Assembly (NCBI GenBank): GCA_016192705.1
Contig: JACPTQ010000038.1
Location: 1 to 36,407, forward strand
Direction of reading: 5' to 3'
Length of the DNA stretch: 36,407 nucleotides
DNA from: Deltaproteobacteria bacterium
GTDB lineage: Bacteria > Myxococcota > JACPTQ01
Part shown: piece by piece, positions 29,383 through 36,407 of the stretch
Numbering within the stretch: position 1 is the first letter of the stretch
Layout: each line of letters opens with the position of its first letter
Made by a program: the position numbers and the translations under genes
The notes under the pieces: generated by a model
Databases searched by the model: none
Told to the model about the DNA's origin: nothing
Seen by the model: the letters and a program-made list of their open reading frames with translations, nothing else

Positions 29383-31428
29383 ATGTCGCACCAAATTTCC
29401 GATAAAGAACCTGGCCCGCCGGACGACGAACAGCCCGAACGCTTGACAATAGGTGGCCGTATTCGCCGCGCGCTCATCGGCCGCCCGCGCGACGTTCGCG
29501 ATCGGTCGCTGTTCCACAAGCTCTCGCTCATTCCGTTTTTGGCCTGGGTTGGTCTCGGCTCGGACGGCCTCTCATCGTCCGCGTACGGCCCCGAGGAAGC
29601 GTTTCGCGCTCTCGGCGAACATCGCTCGCTTGCGGTCGTGTTGGCGGGCCTCGTGGCGTTCACGGTCATCATCATCTCGCTCGCCTACTCGCGCATCATC
29701 GAACGGTTTCCGAGCGGCGGCGGCGGCTACATCGTCGCGACGCGCACCCTCGGCAAACGCGCGGGCGTCGTCTCGGGGTCGGCGCTGCTCGTCGACTACG
29801 TTTTTACAATTACGATCTCGATCGCAGCCGCCGGTGACGCCATCTGGAGCTTCTTGCCTGCCTCCTGGGCCACCGCAAAGATCCCCTTCGAAGCGTCGAT
29901 CATCGTCCTCATGACCATCCTCAATCTTCGCGGCGTCCGCGAATCGGTCGTCCCGCTCGCACCGATCTTCATCGCGTTCCTCATCACGCACCTCATCCTC
30001 ATCGGCGGTGGAATCGCAACGCACCTCGGAAACGTCAGTGCCACGGCAGCGACTGTCGCAAAGGACTTTCGAACGGGCCTCGACACGCTTGGGCTTGGCG
30101 GCATGCTCCTCATCGTCCTCCACGCCTACTCGCTCGGAGGCGGAACGTTCACGGGAATCGAGGCGGTGTCGAACGGCGTCGCGATCATGCGCGAACCCAA
30201 AGTCGAAACCGCGAAACGCACCATGCTTTACATGGCCGTCTCACTCGCCGTAACCGCGGCGGGCCTTCTCCTTTGTTATCTGCTTTGGGACATTCGCCCT
30301 GTCGACGGTAAAACCATGAACGCCGTTCTCGCCGAGCGCTTCGTGGGCGCAACCGACACCGGACACCCGTTCGTCATCGCAACCCTCGCCGCCGAAGGCG
30401 CCATCCTCATTCTCGCGGCGCAGGCGGGATTCCTCGATGGTCCGCGCGTTCTGTCAACCATGGCCATCGACTATTGGGTGCCACGCCGATTTGCGACGTT
30501 GTCCGATCGACTGACAACGCAAAACGGGATCTTGCTCATGGGCACAACGTCCCTCGCTGCACTTCTCTTGACGGGCGGTAACGTGCGCGCGCTCGTCGTC
30601 ATGTACAGCATCAACGTTTTCATCACGTTCTCGCTGTCGATGTTTGGCATGTTGCTCGACCGCTGGCAGCGGCGCGATGAGCCCAAACGGTGGCGCGGTC
30701 TCGTACTCTTCACCGTGGGTTTTGGACTCTGCGCGACGATTCTTTGCGTAACGGTTGTCGAGAAGTTCGCCGAGGGTGGCTGGATCACCATTCTCGTAAC
30801 AGGGTTTCTCATCGCGCTGTGTTTCCTCATCCGAGCCCACTACGCCCGCATCGCGAAACGTTTCGAAACCCTCGACATGGAAACGGCTTCCGTGGCCAAA
30901 ACGAAAGCTTCTGGTGAGGCGGAGCCGATCGCGACTCACGGCGCCGTTCCGCCAGCGCTCGACCCGAAGTCCGGGACGGCGGCCGTTCTCGTAACGCGGT
31001 TTGGCGGCCTCGGTGTGCGAACGGTCGAACGGATTTTCTCGGACTTCCCCAACCACTTCAAGAACGTCGTTTTCATCTCGGTCTCTGTGGTTGACTCGTC
31101 AGCCTTTCGTGACGAATCCGCGCTCGCCGAATCGACGCGGCGCGCGGAGCGAGCGCTCGACCAGTACGTCCACTGGGCCCACGACCGCGGGGGGGTTGCC
31201 GCCACAAAGCGGCTCGGCGTCGGGATCGACGTCATTGACGAGCTCGAGAAGACCTGTCGGGCGGTCGCCGAAGAGTATCCGAACGTCGTCTTCTTCGCGG
31301 GCCGCATCGCCTTCGCGCACGAGCAGTGGTACCACGCAATTCTTCACAACGATTCAACGGTGGCGCTCCAAAAACGCCTCCAGGCGCACGGCCACACGCT
31401 CGTCGTTTTGCCCGCGACGGTCCTTTAA
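29383..31428 (+). CDS. KimA-type APC-family potassium transporter
   Basis: 681 residues; ATG with AGAGG 7 nt upstream. The N-terminus is cytoplasmic, then LGSDGLSSSAYGPEEAF, close to the SSDALSSVAYATEE-type motif of KimA/YdaO transporters. About twelve hydrophobic segments follow to residue ~490 (for example AVVLAGLVAFTVIIISLAYS, TMLYMAVSLAVTAAGLLLCY). The soluble tail after ~515 (AAVLVTRFGGLGVRTVERIF ... NVVFFAGRIAF) resembles a nucleotide-binding/USP-like cytosolic domain, as KimA has. KimA imports K+ in symport with H+. The c-di-AMP riboswitch in front fits this, since c-di-AMP represses K+ uptake. An amino-acid permease is the alternative, but the riboswitch and tail favour potassium. The gene is convergent with the NAD-kinase gene, 3 bp apart. 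Confidence 0.88.
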   Translation: MSHQISDKEPGPPDDEQPERLTIGGRIRRALIGRPRDVRDRSLFHKLSLIPFLAWVGLGSDGLSSSAYGPEEAFRALGEHRSLAVVLAGLVAFTVIIISLAYSRIIERFPSGGGGYIVATRTLGKRAGVVSGSALLVDYVFTITISIAAAGDAIWSFLPASWATAKIPFEASIIVLMTILNLRGVRESVVPLAPIFIAFLITHLILIGGGIATHLGNVSATAATVAKDFRTGLDTLGLGGMLLIVLHAYSLGGGTFTGIEAVSNGVAIMREPKVETAKRTMLYMAVSLAVTAAGLLLCYLLWDIRPVDGKTMNAVLAERFVGATDTGHPFVIATLAAEGAILILAAQAGFLDGPRVLSTMAIDYWVPRRFATLSDRLTTQNGILLMGTTSLAALLLTGGNVRALVVMYSINVFITFSLSMFGMLLDRWQRRDEPKRWRGLVLFTVGFGLCATILCVTVVEKFAEGGWITILVTGFLIALCFLIRAHYARIAKRFETLDMETASVAKTKASGEAEPIATHGAVPPALDPKSGTAAVLVTRFGGLGVRTVERIFSDFPNHFKNVVFISVSVVDSSAFRDESALAESTRRAERALDQYVHWAHDRGGVAATKRLGVGIDVIDELEKTCRAVAEEYPNVVFFAGRIAFAHEQWYHAILHNDSTVALQKRLQAHGHTLVVLPATVL

Positions 31429-31431
31429 CGA

Positions 31432-32325
31432 CTACCCAAAAAGCCTGCGTCTCTCCTCAGAAAGGCCAACGACTTGAAGCGGCGACGGATCGAGCGACAG
31501 CCGCGCCTTCGCCCCAAGCGACCACGTTAAGACGCGGTGTGGCCCGTCAACGAAGGCAACGCCCTGCCGCATCTCGGAGATAACATCAAGGTGGTCCCAG
31601 GGCGCGATGAAACCCGCCATCAAGCGGTGGTCTCGGCCCGGCGGCCTAAAGATCTCGCGCACACGGAATTGAAGCCTTTGACTTCGAAGCGCCGCGATAC
31701 GACCGCCCGCGGATCGAATTCCCGCCGTCGACCCACACGCCGTCGCAACCCAGACTCCGCTCGAGCGCTGCTCTTCGTGATGGTCGCCGTGCGCAATCCG
31801 ATAGCGTGACATCGCCGCCGGATTTCGATGACAAAGGAGAACATCGTTGAGCGCCCGCGCCCGCTGCGGCGGATCGTCGATCGAAATCGCGAGCCGTGCG
31901 AGCGCCGTAACCTTGGCTCGACCGACCAAATGCTCCGCGAGACGGTCGCCGAAAGTTGCCGCCGTGCACGCACTAAACGCCGCGATGCTCCGTGACGGCG
32001 ACGAATTGACCGACATGACGGGCGTCGATTCGATCGATCGCGCCGCCTCGAGCAGTGTACCGTCGCCACCCACGGTCACAACGAGGTCGTACCCACGCGT
32101 CGCGAACTTTCGCGATCGGTATCGGTACGTCACGCGAACCCGCATCCTGTCGAGCACACGCCGAACCGTTGCCAAGCAGTGCTCGTGTTCACGGTGCGCG
32201 AGAAGCAGATTCGCAACGACCGGCGATCGCCGCTCCACCAGCTCGCGCACATGTTCGTCCCCATGCTCCGCGACGTAGATCTGAAACGCCGACTTCTTAA
32301 AAACGACGAGGATACGGGGAATCAC
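31432..32325 (-). CDS. NAD kinase-like protein (NADK2-like variant)
   Basis: 297 residues; GTG start at 32325 without a visible ribosome binding site. The NAD-kinase core is present: LVVTVGGDGTLLEAA (GGDGT at 86-90), ALNDVLLCH (160-161 in place of NE) and CGSTAGIRSAGG (the GST-x-SAGG nucleotide-binding turn). The strand after GGDGT reads VMSVNSSPSRSIAAF rather than the usual GVNxGxLGFL, which is the type found in the NADK2-like clade. The enzyme would phosphorylate NAD to NADP in the cytoplasm. Divergence from standard bacterial NadK is notable, so substrate preference is less certain. It is convergent with the transporter. Confidence 0.85.
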   Translation of the reverse strand: MIPRILVVFKKSAFQIYVAEHGDEHVRELVERRSPVVANLLLAHREHEHCLATVRRVLDRMRVRVTYRYRSRKFATRGYDLVVTVGGDGTLLEAARSIESTPVMSVNSSPSRSIAAFSACTAATFGDRLAEHLVGRAKVTALARLAISIDDPPQRARALNDVLLCHRNPAAMSRYRIAHGDHHEEQRSSGVWVATACGSTAGIRSAGGRIAALRSQRLQFRVREIFRPPGRDHRLMAGFIAPWDHLDVISEMRQGVAFVDGPHRVLTWSLGAKARLSLDPSPLQVVGLSEERRRLFG

Positions 32326-32351
32326 TTCGGCAGGCTATCTCGCGGCCTCGC

Positions 32352-34724
32352 TTACGGACAGGTGAGCGCCGTCGAGGTCTTCCCAACCTTGAGCGTGTAG
32401 TTGTTCGACACTTGCCCGAGCACGCCGTACACGCGAACGTAGTAGGTCGAATTGCCCGTGACGTACGCCTGCGTGAGGATCTCGTTGTTCACAAGCCCCG
32501 CCGACCGCTTTAGGAGCGTTCCACTGTCATCGTAGATATCGACATCGATATCGCCGTTCGCATGCGTAAAGCAGGCCGCGACCTGCAGCGTTTGCGACGA
32601 CGTCAGCGACACCGCATACCAGTCCTCGTCCGCAAGGCACATCGTCCGCGCCGTCCCCGACGTCGACGCCATCGCCTCAGCCGTCCCAAACGTGTTGTTC
32701 GCGCCACTCGCCTCGCCCGAATCGGCCGTACACCGCGCCACAACCCGAACCGGCACGAAGATCGTGTTGTTGTTTTCATTCGCCTCGGTGACCGAGCCCG
32801 CCGGGTCGACCACGATCGCGATGTAGTAATCACCCGACAGCGTCGACGACGGAATCGTCAGCTTGTCGCGCCGCGTGACCGCCGTGATTCCGTTCACAGC
32901 CGGAAGCGCCACGCTCGCCGCCAAAACCACGTCGCCCGCGTCCACCGTCTGATCCGCCGTGAGCACGAATTTCACCGCCGACGCCCCCGACGCCTTCGCG
33001 CCGAAGTTTTCAACCGTCCAGTCGACGATCGCGTCTTCGCCCGCCGTCACGGGTCGCGGCTGCGCCGTCGCATCGCGCGGCAACAAATCGATGACCTCGC
33101 TCCCCGTCACCGTCAACGACACCGTCTGACCGCTCGCGCACGACGTCCCCGAGCTGTTCGAAAGCTTCACGTAGTGGACGCCCGTCTCGGTGATGCTCGG
33201 GTTTGTCATGACGCCGCCCGTCGTTCCGCCCGCGTACACGTATTCGTAATCGACGTACGACGTGCCGTTCGGCTTATAGAGATAGAGATAATACGAGCAA
33301 CTCCCCGGCGTCGACGTGAGGCTGATTTGCTGTCCCGCCTTAAGCGGCCCGATCTTGAACCAATCCTCGTTCGACGCGCACATCGTCACGGAGTACGTTC
33401 CGTCACCAAGCGTCTTCGCCGCACCAAACGTATCGTTCGGCTCAAACGCGTCCTCGACGCACGCCGGTCCAACCTTAAACGACTGCGCCGCAATAAGAAG
33501 GTTGTTGTTCTCGTTGTACTCGGCAATCGCGCTCGCGTTATCGAGCACAACCCCGATGTAATACGTCCCCTGCGCGGTCCCCGATGGGATCGTCACGCTC
33601 GCCGTCGTATCAACCGCACCACCGCCCGCGGCCAGCGCCGAAATCGTTCCCGTCCCAATTTCGATCTTCGTTGTGAAAGCCGACGTAAGCGATAAGTACA
33701 CCTTGTACCCAAAACTCGCTCCCGTCGCGACCGTTCCGACATTGAGCGTCTTAAACGTAACCGTCGTTGCCTCGCCCGCAAGCCTGTTCGTTGCACCAAG
33801 CGCTGTCACGGCGCCAACGAGGTCCTTGCCCACGTCGCCCAACCCAACGTTGACCGACAGCGAATACGCATTCGCCTTGGTCTTGTCCCAATCGTCGTGG
33901 AGCACGCGCACAAAATAATCGCCGCCGCTCGCAACTGGCGTCAGCACGACCTTCTCTAAGTCGCTCCAGCCGTTCGACGACCCGACCGGCGACGATCCGC
34001 TCGGCCCCCAGATTTCAAGGTTGAGATCGCCCTCCGAATCCTTGAACCCAATCGACGCCGCCAAGAACGACCCGGGCGTCAGCGCCACCTTGAACCAGTC
34101 TTCGTTCGTCTTGCAGCTGTACAGACTGCTAAACGTATTGCCGGTGAGCGCGATCGCCTGCGACTTGAAGTCGTTCGGCTCCGTCGCATCTTCGCTCGCG
34201 CAGCCGCCGCCCCCATAAACCTGAACCGGCGTCGTCCCAAAGATTCGGTTGTTCGTCTCGTTCGTCTCTTGAACGGCGCTCGCCGAATCGACCTTCACGA
34301 TAATGAAGTATTCACCGTTATTCGTGGCCGTCGGCACCGTTCCCGCTTGCGAAATCTGGTGCGTCGCGCCCCCCGCGAGACTCGGCACATCGACCGTCGC
34401 AACAATCGTGTCCGACGCGTCATCGAGCGTGTCGGCTGAAAAGAGCAGCTGCACCTTAAACGCCCCGGCCGCGTCGGTTCCGTTGTTCTTCACGCTTGCC
34501 GTAACGGTCACTTGATCGCCCGCCTTCACGAGCGACGGCGACACCCCGACCTGAATCGGAGCCAAATCGATCGACGCCGTCGTCCGCACGGTCAGCTTCG
34601 CAACCGAGGTCGAGATGTTGTTCGTCTCGATCAACTCCGTAACAGCATTCGTCGCATCGGCCACAACCCCAATGTAGTAATCGCCGCCCGCCGTGTTCGA
34701 GGGAATCGTCGCCGTAATCGACGT
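32352..34724 (-). CDS. CARDB/PPC repeat lipoprotein, C-terminal part (separated by frameshift)
   Basis: The frame continues the CARDB array of the next entry after a one-base shift at about 34724-34726. From the shift: ITATIPSNTAGGDYYIGVV completes a CARDB domain, then another full CARDB, a PPC-like domain (TEPNDFKSQAIAL ... CKTNEDWFKVAL), CARDB, PPC (FEPNDTFGAAKTL ... ASNEDWFKIG), CARDB and a final PPC-like domain (ADEDWYAVSL) ending TLKVGKTSTALTCP. Four CARDB ends here read E(T/Y/A)NENNN or ETNETNN. CARDB and PPC are Ig-like adhesion or bacterial surface domains; this would be the outer part of a ~1240-residue surface lipoprotein. An ATG at 34664 could in principle start a separate product, but no ribosome binding site or signal peptide is there. 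Confidence 0.85.
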   Translation of the reverse strand, partial: TSITATIPSNTAGGDYYIGVVADATNAVTELIETNNISTSVAKLTVRTTASIDLAPIQVGVSPSLVKAGDQVTVTASVKNNGTDAAGAFKVQLLFSADTLDDASDTIVATVDVPSLAGGATHQISQAGTVPTATNNGEYFIIVKVDSASAVQETNETNNRIFGTTPVQVYGGGGCASEDATEPNDFKSQAIALTGNTFSSLYSCKTNEDWFKVALTPGSFLAASIGFKDSEGDLNLEIWGPSGSSPVGSSNGWSDLEKVVLTPVASGGDYFVRVLHDDWDKTKANAYSLSVNVGLGDVGKDLVGAVTALGATNRLAGEATTVTFKTLNVGTVATGASFGYKVYLSLTSAFTTKIEIGTGTISALAAGGGAVDTTASVTIPSGTAQGTYYIGVVLDNASAIAEYNENNNLLIAAQSFKVGPACVEDAFEPNDTFGAAKTLGDGTYSVTMCASNEDWFKIGPLKAGQQISLTSTPGSCSYYLYLYKPNGTSYVDYEYVYAGGTTGGVMTNPSITETGVHYVKLSNSSGTSCASGQTVSLTVTGSEVIDLLPRDATAQPRPVTAGEDAIVDWTVENFGAKASGASAVKFVLTADQTVDAGDVVLAASVALPAVNGITAVTRRDKLTIPSSTLSGDYYIAIVVDPAGSVTEANENNNTIFVPVRVVARCTADSGEASGANNTFGTAEAMASTSGTARTMCLADEDWYAVSLTSSQTLQVAACFTHANGDIDVDIYDDSGTLLKRSAGLVNNEILTQAYVTGNSTYYVRVYGVLGQVSNNYTLKVGKTSTALTCP

Positions 34725-36067
34725 GACGCAATCGAATCGGTGCCGACCGACGGGCTCAGCGCCGTCGCCGACGCCGTCGACGACAACACGAGCCGGTTCG
34801 TAAACGCGCCAGCCGCCTGGTCACCGCGGTTTTGCAGTTTGTACGACACCGTCACCGTCCCACCCGGCATGACCGACGACGGCGAAAACGTCACGGTCGA
34901 CACAACAAGCTCGGTTCCCGGCACCGTCCCCGTGTAAACACGAAGCGCCGCCTCACCCCGGTTGTTCGACTCGTTCGTCTCGGCAACTGTGTTCGCAAGG
35001 TCAGCGACCGCAAACACGGTGTAGTTCCCCGCGACCGCACTCTGTGGAACAACGACATCCGCAACCTTCTGCGCCGTCTGCCCCGCCGGAAGCGACGTGA
35101 TGCTCTCCGTCGCGACCACCGTGTCGGTCGGCTCAAAGCTCGAATCGGGCGACAAAAACAGCTTCACATGAAACGGCGCCGCCGCGGCTACGCCTTCGTT
35201 TTTCACCGCATAGCTGACGCGAATCGAATCGCCCGGGAACGCCGCCGCGCGGTCGAGCGACACCGACGGAATCGTCAAGTCGACGTTCGCCGCGACGCCG
35301 CCCACGCGCACCGCCTGAATCCGAATAAGGCCATTGTTCCCCTCGTCGATTTCGCCAATCGTGCCATCGGGGTCAACCACCGCGCTCACGAAATAATCGC
35401 CCGTCGCGCGCGACGACGGAACCTGCATCGACGCGGCCTGCGCCGGCGCCTGAATTTCTTCCCCGGCCGGAACCGCCGGCACCTGAACCGTGCCAATCGG
35501 CGGCAGCGACCGGTCGATCGACTGCGACGTCGACAGATACACGGCGACCGTCGTCGCCTCCGACGCCTCAGTCCCATCGTTCGCGACCTTCACTTGCACC
35601 GCGAGGTTTTCGCCCGCTTGCACGACATCGCTCCCCACAGTGATCTCGGTCACGCGCAAATCGACGCGCGAGTCACGCGTGCGAATCACAATCGGCAGGC
35701 TCTCGGCCGCCGCGCCCGTCGAATCGGTCACGCGCACCTTCGCGGTGAATTCTCCCGCGCGCGTGTAGGTGTGTTCGGGGTTCTGCTTGTTGTTCTCCTC
35801 GGTTGCAACCGAGTCATCGCCAAAATTCCAAGCGAACAAAACGCCGCCCGACGCACCAAGCACATTCGCGTTGAACTTCACTTTGAGCGCAACGGCGCCC
35901 GCAACTTTGTCCGCGGTCGTCTCAACGCGGAAACCACTCGTCGGTGGAGGCGTTCCGTTTCCATCACCGTCAGGCGTGCCGCTGCCGCTGCTGCACGCCG
36001 CGCCCACCAACATCAACGAAACGAAACCCAATCGCGAAACTGTTCGTAGCCCCCGTCGCGTCATCAT
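34631..36067 (-). CDS. CARDB/PPC repeat lipoprotein, N-terminal part (frameshifted)
   Basis: ATG 36067 is preceded by GGAGGAG 4-5 nt upstream; the frame extends ~110 codons further without a convincing start. Signal peptide and lipobox: SRLGFVSLMLVGAAC, then SSGSGTPDGDGNG. A PKD-like domain follows (FNANVLGASGGVLFAWNFGDD ... YTRAGEFTAKVRVTDS), then CARDB domains ending DEGNN and NESNN. A third CARDB runs into the frameshift: after SVGTDSIAS the frame turns into RRLRRRFPRTRRAA, unlike the repeat. Restoring one base (for example GCGTCGACGTCG for GCGTCACGTCG) joins it to the C-terminal part. Whole product ~1240 residues, probably outer-membrane anchored and surface exposed. Sequencing error or a real mutation cannot be told apart here. 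Confidence 0.85.
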   Translation of the reverse strand: MMTRRGLRTVSRLGFVSLMLVGAACSSGSGTPDGDGNGTPPPTSGFRVETTADKVAGAVALKVKFNANVLGASGGVLFAWNFGDDSVATEENNKQNPEHTYTRAGEFTAKVRVTDSTGAAAESLPIVIRTRDSRVDLRVTEITVGSDVVQAGENLAVQVKVANDGTEASEATTVAVYLSTSQSIDRSLPPIGTVQVPAVPAGEEIQAPAQAASMQVPSSRATGDYFVSAVVDPDGTIGEIDEGNNGLIRIQAVRVGGVAANVDLTIPSVSLDRAAAFPGDSIRVSYAVKNEGVAAAAPFHVKLFLSPDSSFEPTDTVVATESITSLPAGQTAQKVADVVVPQSAVAGNYTVFAVADLANTVAETNESNNRGEAALRVYTGTVPGTELVVSTVTFSPSSVMPGGTVTVSYKLQNRGDQAAGAFTNRLVLSSTASATALSPSVGTDSIASRRLRRRFPRTRRAAITTLGLWPMRRMLLRS

Positions 36068-36194
36068 TCTCTCCTCCATCATCGTCATCCCCTTAACACC
36101 CGGCGGTGTAGGATAAGGTACACACACAGAGTACATGAGATTACCATGTGCGCCTCCCGTAGCGCAAGGGCTTTTTTCGGGTCGTTTGGGCCCA

Positions 36195-36274
36195 AATCCC
36201 GGATAACCGGCAAGATTTGCGTCGGACGGGCGGGGTCTGGGCGCGCTCCGGCTCGCGAAAGTCCTCGGGTCTGA
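36195..36274 (+). repeat. ~80-bp repeat, copy 3
   Basis: Same ends as the arms at 13483 and 13947: AATCCCGGATAACCGGCAAG at the left, GTCCTCGGGTCTGA at the right, 80 bp long. It lies 128 bp upstream of the lipoprotein start, with the CCCGG end facing the gene. The remaining upstream sequence (36068-36194 and 36275-36407) shows no other feature. Confidence 0.75.
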
Positions 36275-36407
36275 CATAAAACGTGAGTCTGCACGAAATG
36301 AATCAAACATCATGAGAACGGCAATGCCACGCCCAATCGGCACCTCATCCCCTGCGGACGCGAGCCTCCGCTTGCCCAAGCCCCGCCCGCCCAACCAGAA
36401 ACCAGCC

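Noticed and set aside
34664-34664. Separate gene start at 34664 for the CARDB C-terminal part
   Set aside because: The frame is open further upstream and joins the N-terminal part within a single CARDB domain; no ribosome binding site or signal peptide is there.
32562-36049. Long Arg-rich plus-strand open frames opposite the CARDB gene
   Set aside because: They are antisense shadows caused by high GC3 content; the minus-strand frames match CARDB/PPC domains.
36068-36194. c-di-GMP (GEMM) riboswitch before the CARDB lipoprotein
   Set aside because: The conserved CGCAAAGCC and GGTAG-type blocks are absent.

Overview
The window is a GC-rich bacterial chromosome segment, most likely from an uncultured Myxococcota or other deltaproteobacterial lineage. 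This rests on sequence content: an Asp-Ala-Gly repeat lipoprotein, a PknB-like Ser/Thr kinase with a long low-complexity linker and a downstream PEGA protein, a CehA/McbA-type PHP lipoprotein, an NtrC-type response regulator, CARDB/PPC repeat surface proteins, and many very large secreted proteins without recognisable domains. No rRNA, tRNA or CRISPR array was seen. No phage or transposase gene was seen.

Layout. 1-1216: the 3' end of an RHS polymorphic-toxin gene with an HExxH-bearing tip, then a small secreted protein that may be its immunity partner. 1248-1436: a nine-copy 21-bp tandem repeat. 1487-3405: an unrecognised helical protein, an 18-copy hexanucleotide array, and two four-helix-bundle (S23-type) proteins whose genes overlap tail to tail. 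3531-7315: a translationally coupled pair, a HEAT-repeat/PilT fusion ATPase and a PilT ATPase. 7349-10357 (minus): an NtrC-type response regulator with a degenerate GAFTGA loop and an outer-membrane barrel protein. 10410-13005: a PHP-domain lipoprotein, a Cys-rich lipoprotein, RNase HII and a YraN-family protein that apparently starts at CTG. 13013-13369 (minus): ribosomal protein L19. 13370-14016: an intergenic region built around a pair of inverted ~81-bp repeats; a third copy lies at the far end of the window. 14050-18342: an operon of Ser/Thr kinase, PEGA protein and Asp-Ala-Gly lipoprotein. 18571-25837: a two-gene unit for a 1849-residue and a 567-residue secreted protein, preceded by a good sigma-54-type promoter sequence. 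25887-26675: a crotonase. 26685-29099 (minus): an 804-residue secreted protein with a new-looking beta repeat. 29215-31428: a c-di-AMP (ydaO/yuaA) riboswitch in front of a KimA-type APC potassium transporter. 31432-32325 (minus): an NAD-kinase-like protein. 32352-36067 (minus): a CARDB/PPC lipoprotein split by a one-base frameshift.

How the parts fit. The two PilT-type ATPases suggest type IV pilus retraction or gliding with two motors, one carrying a protein-protein interaction scaffold. The kinase operon looks like an envelope-linked signalling unit. The riboswitch and transporter form a self-contained c-di-AMP control of potassium uptake. The block 18571-29099, with three large exported proteins of unknown family and one sigma-54-type promoter, is the best candidate for an undescribed surface or secreted system. 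Repeats are unusually prominent: 6-bp arrays recur between and inside genes, a ~102-bp palindromic unit sits twice in frame in the kinase linker, and the ~80-bp family lies upstream of three transcription units in the same orientation.
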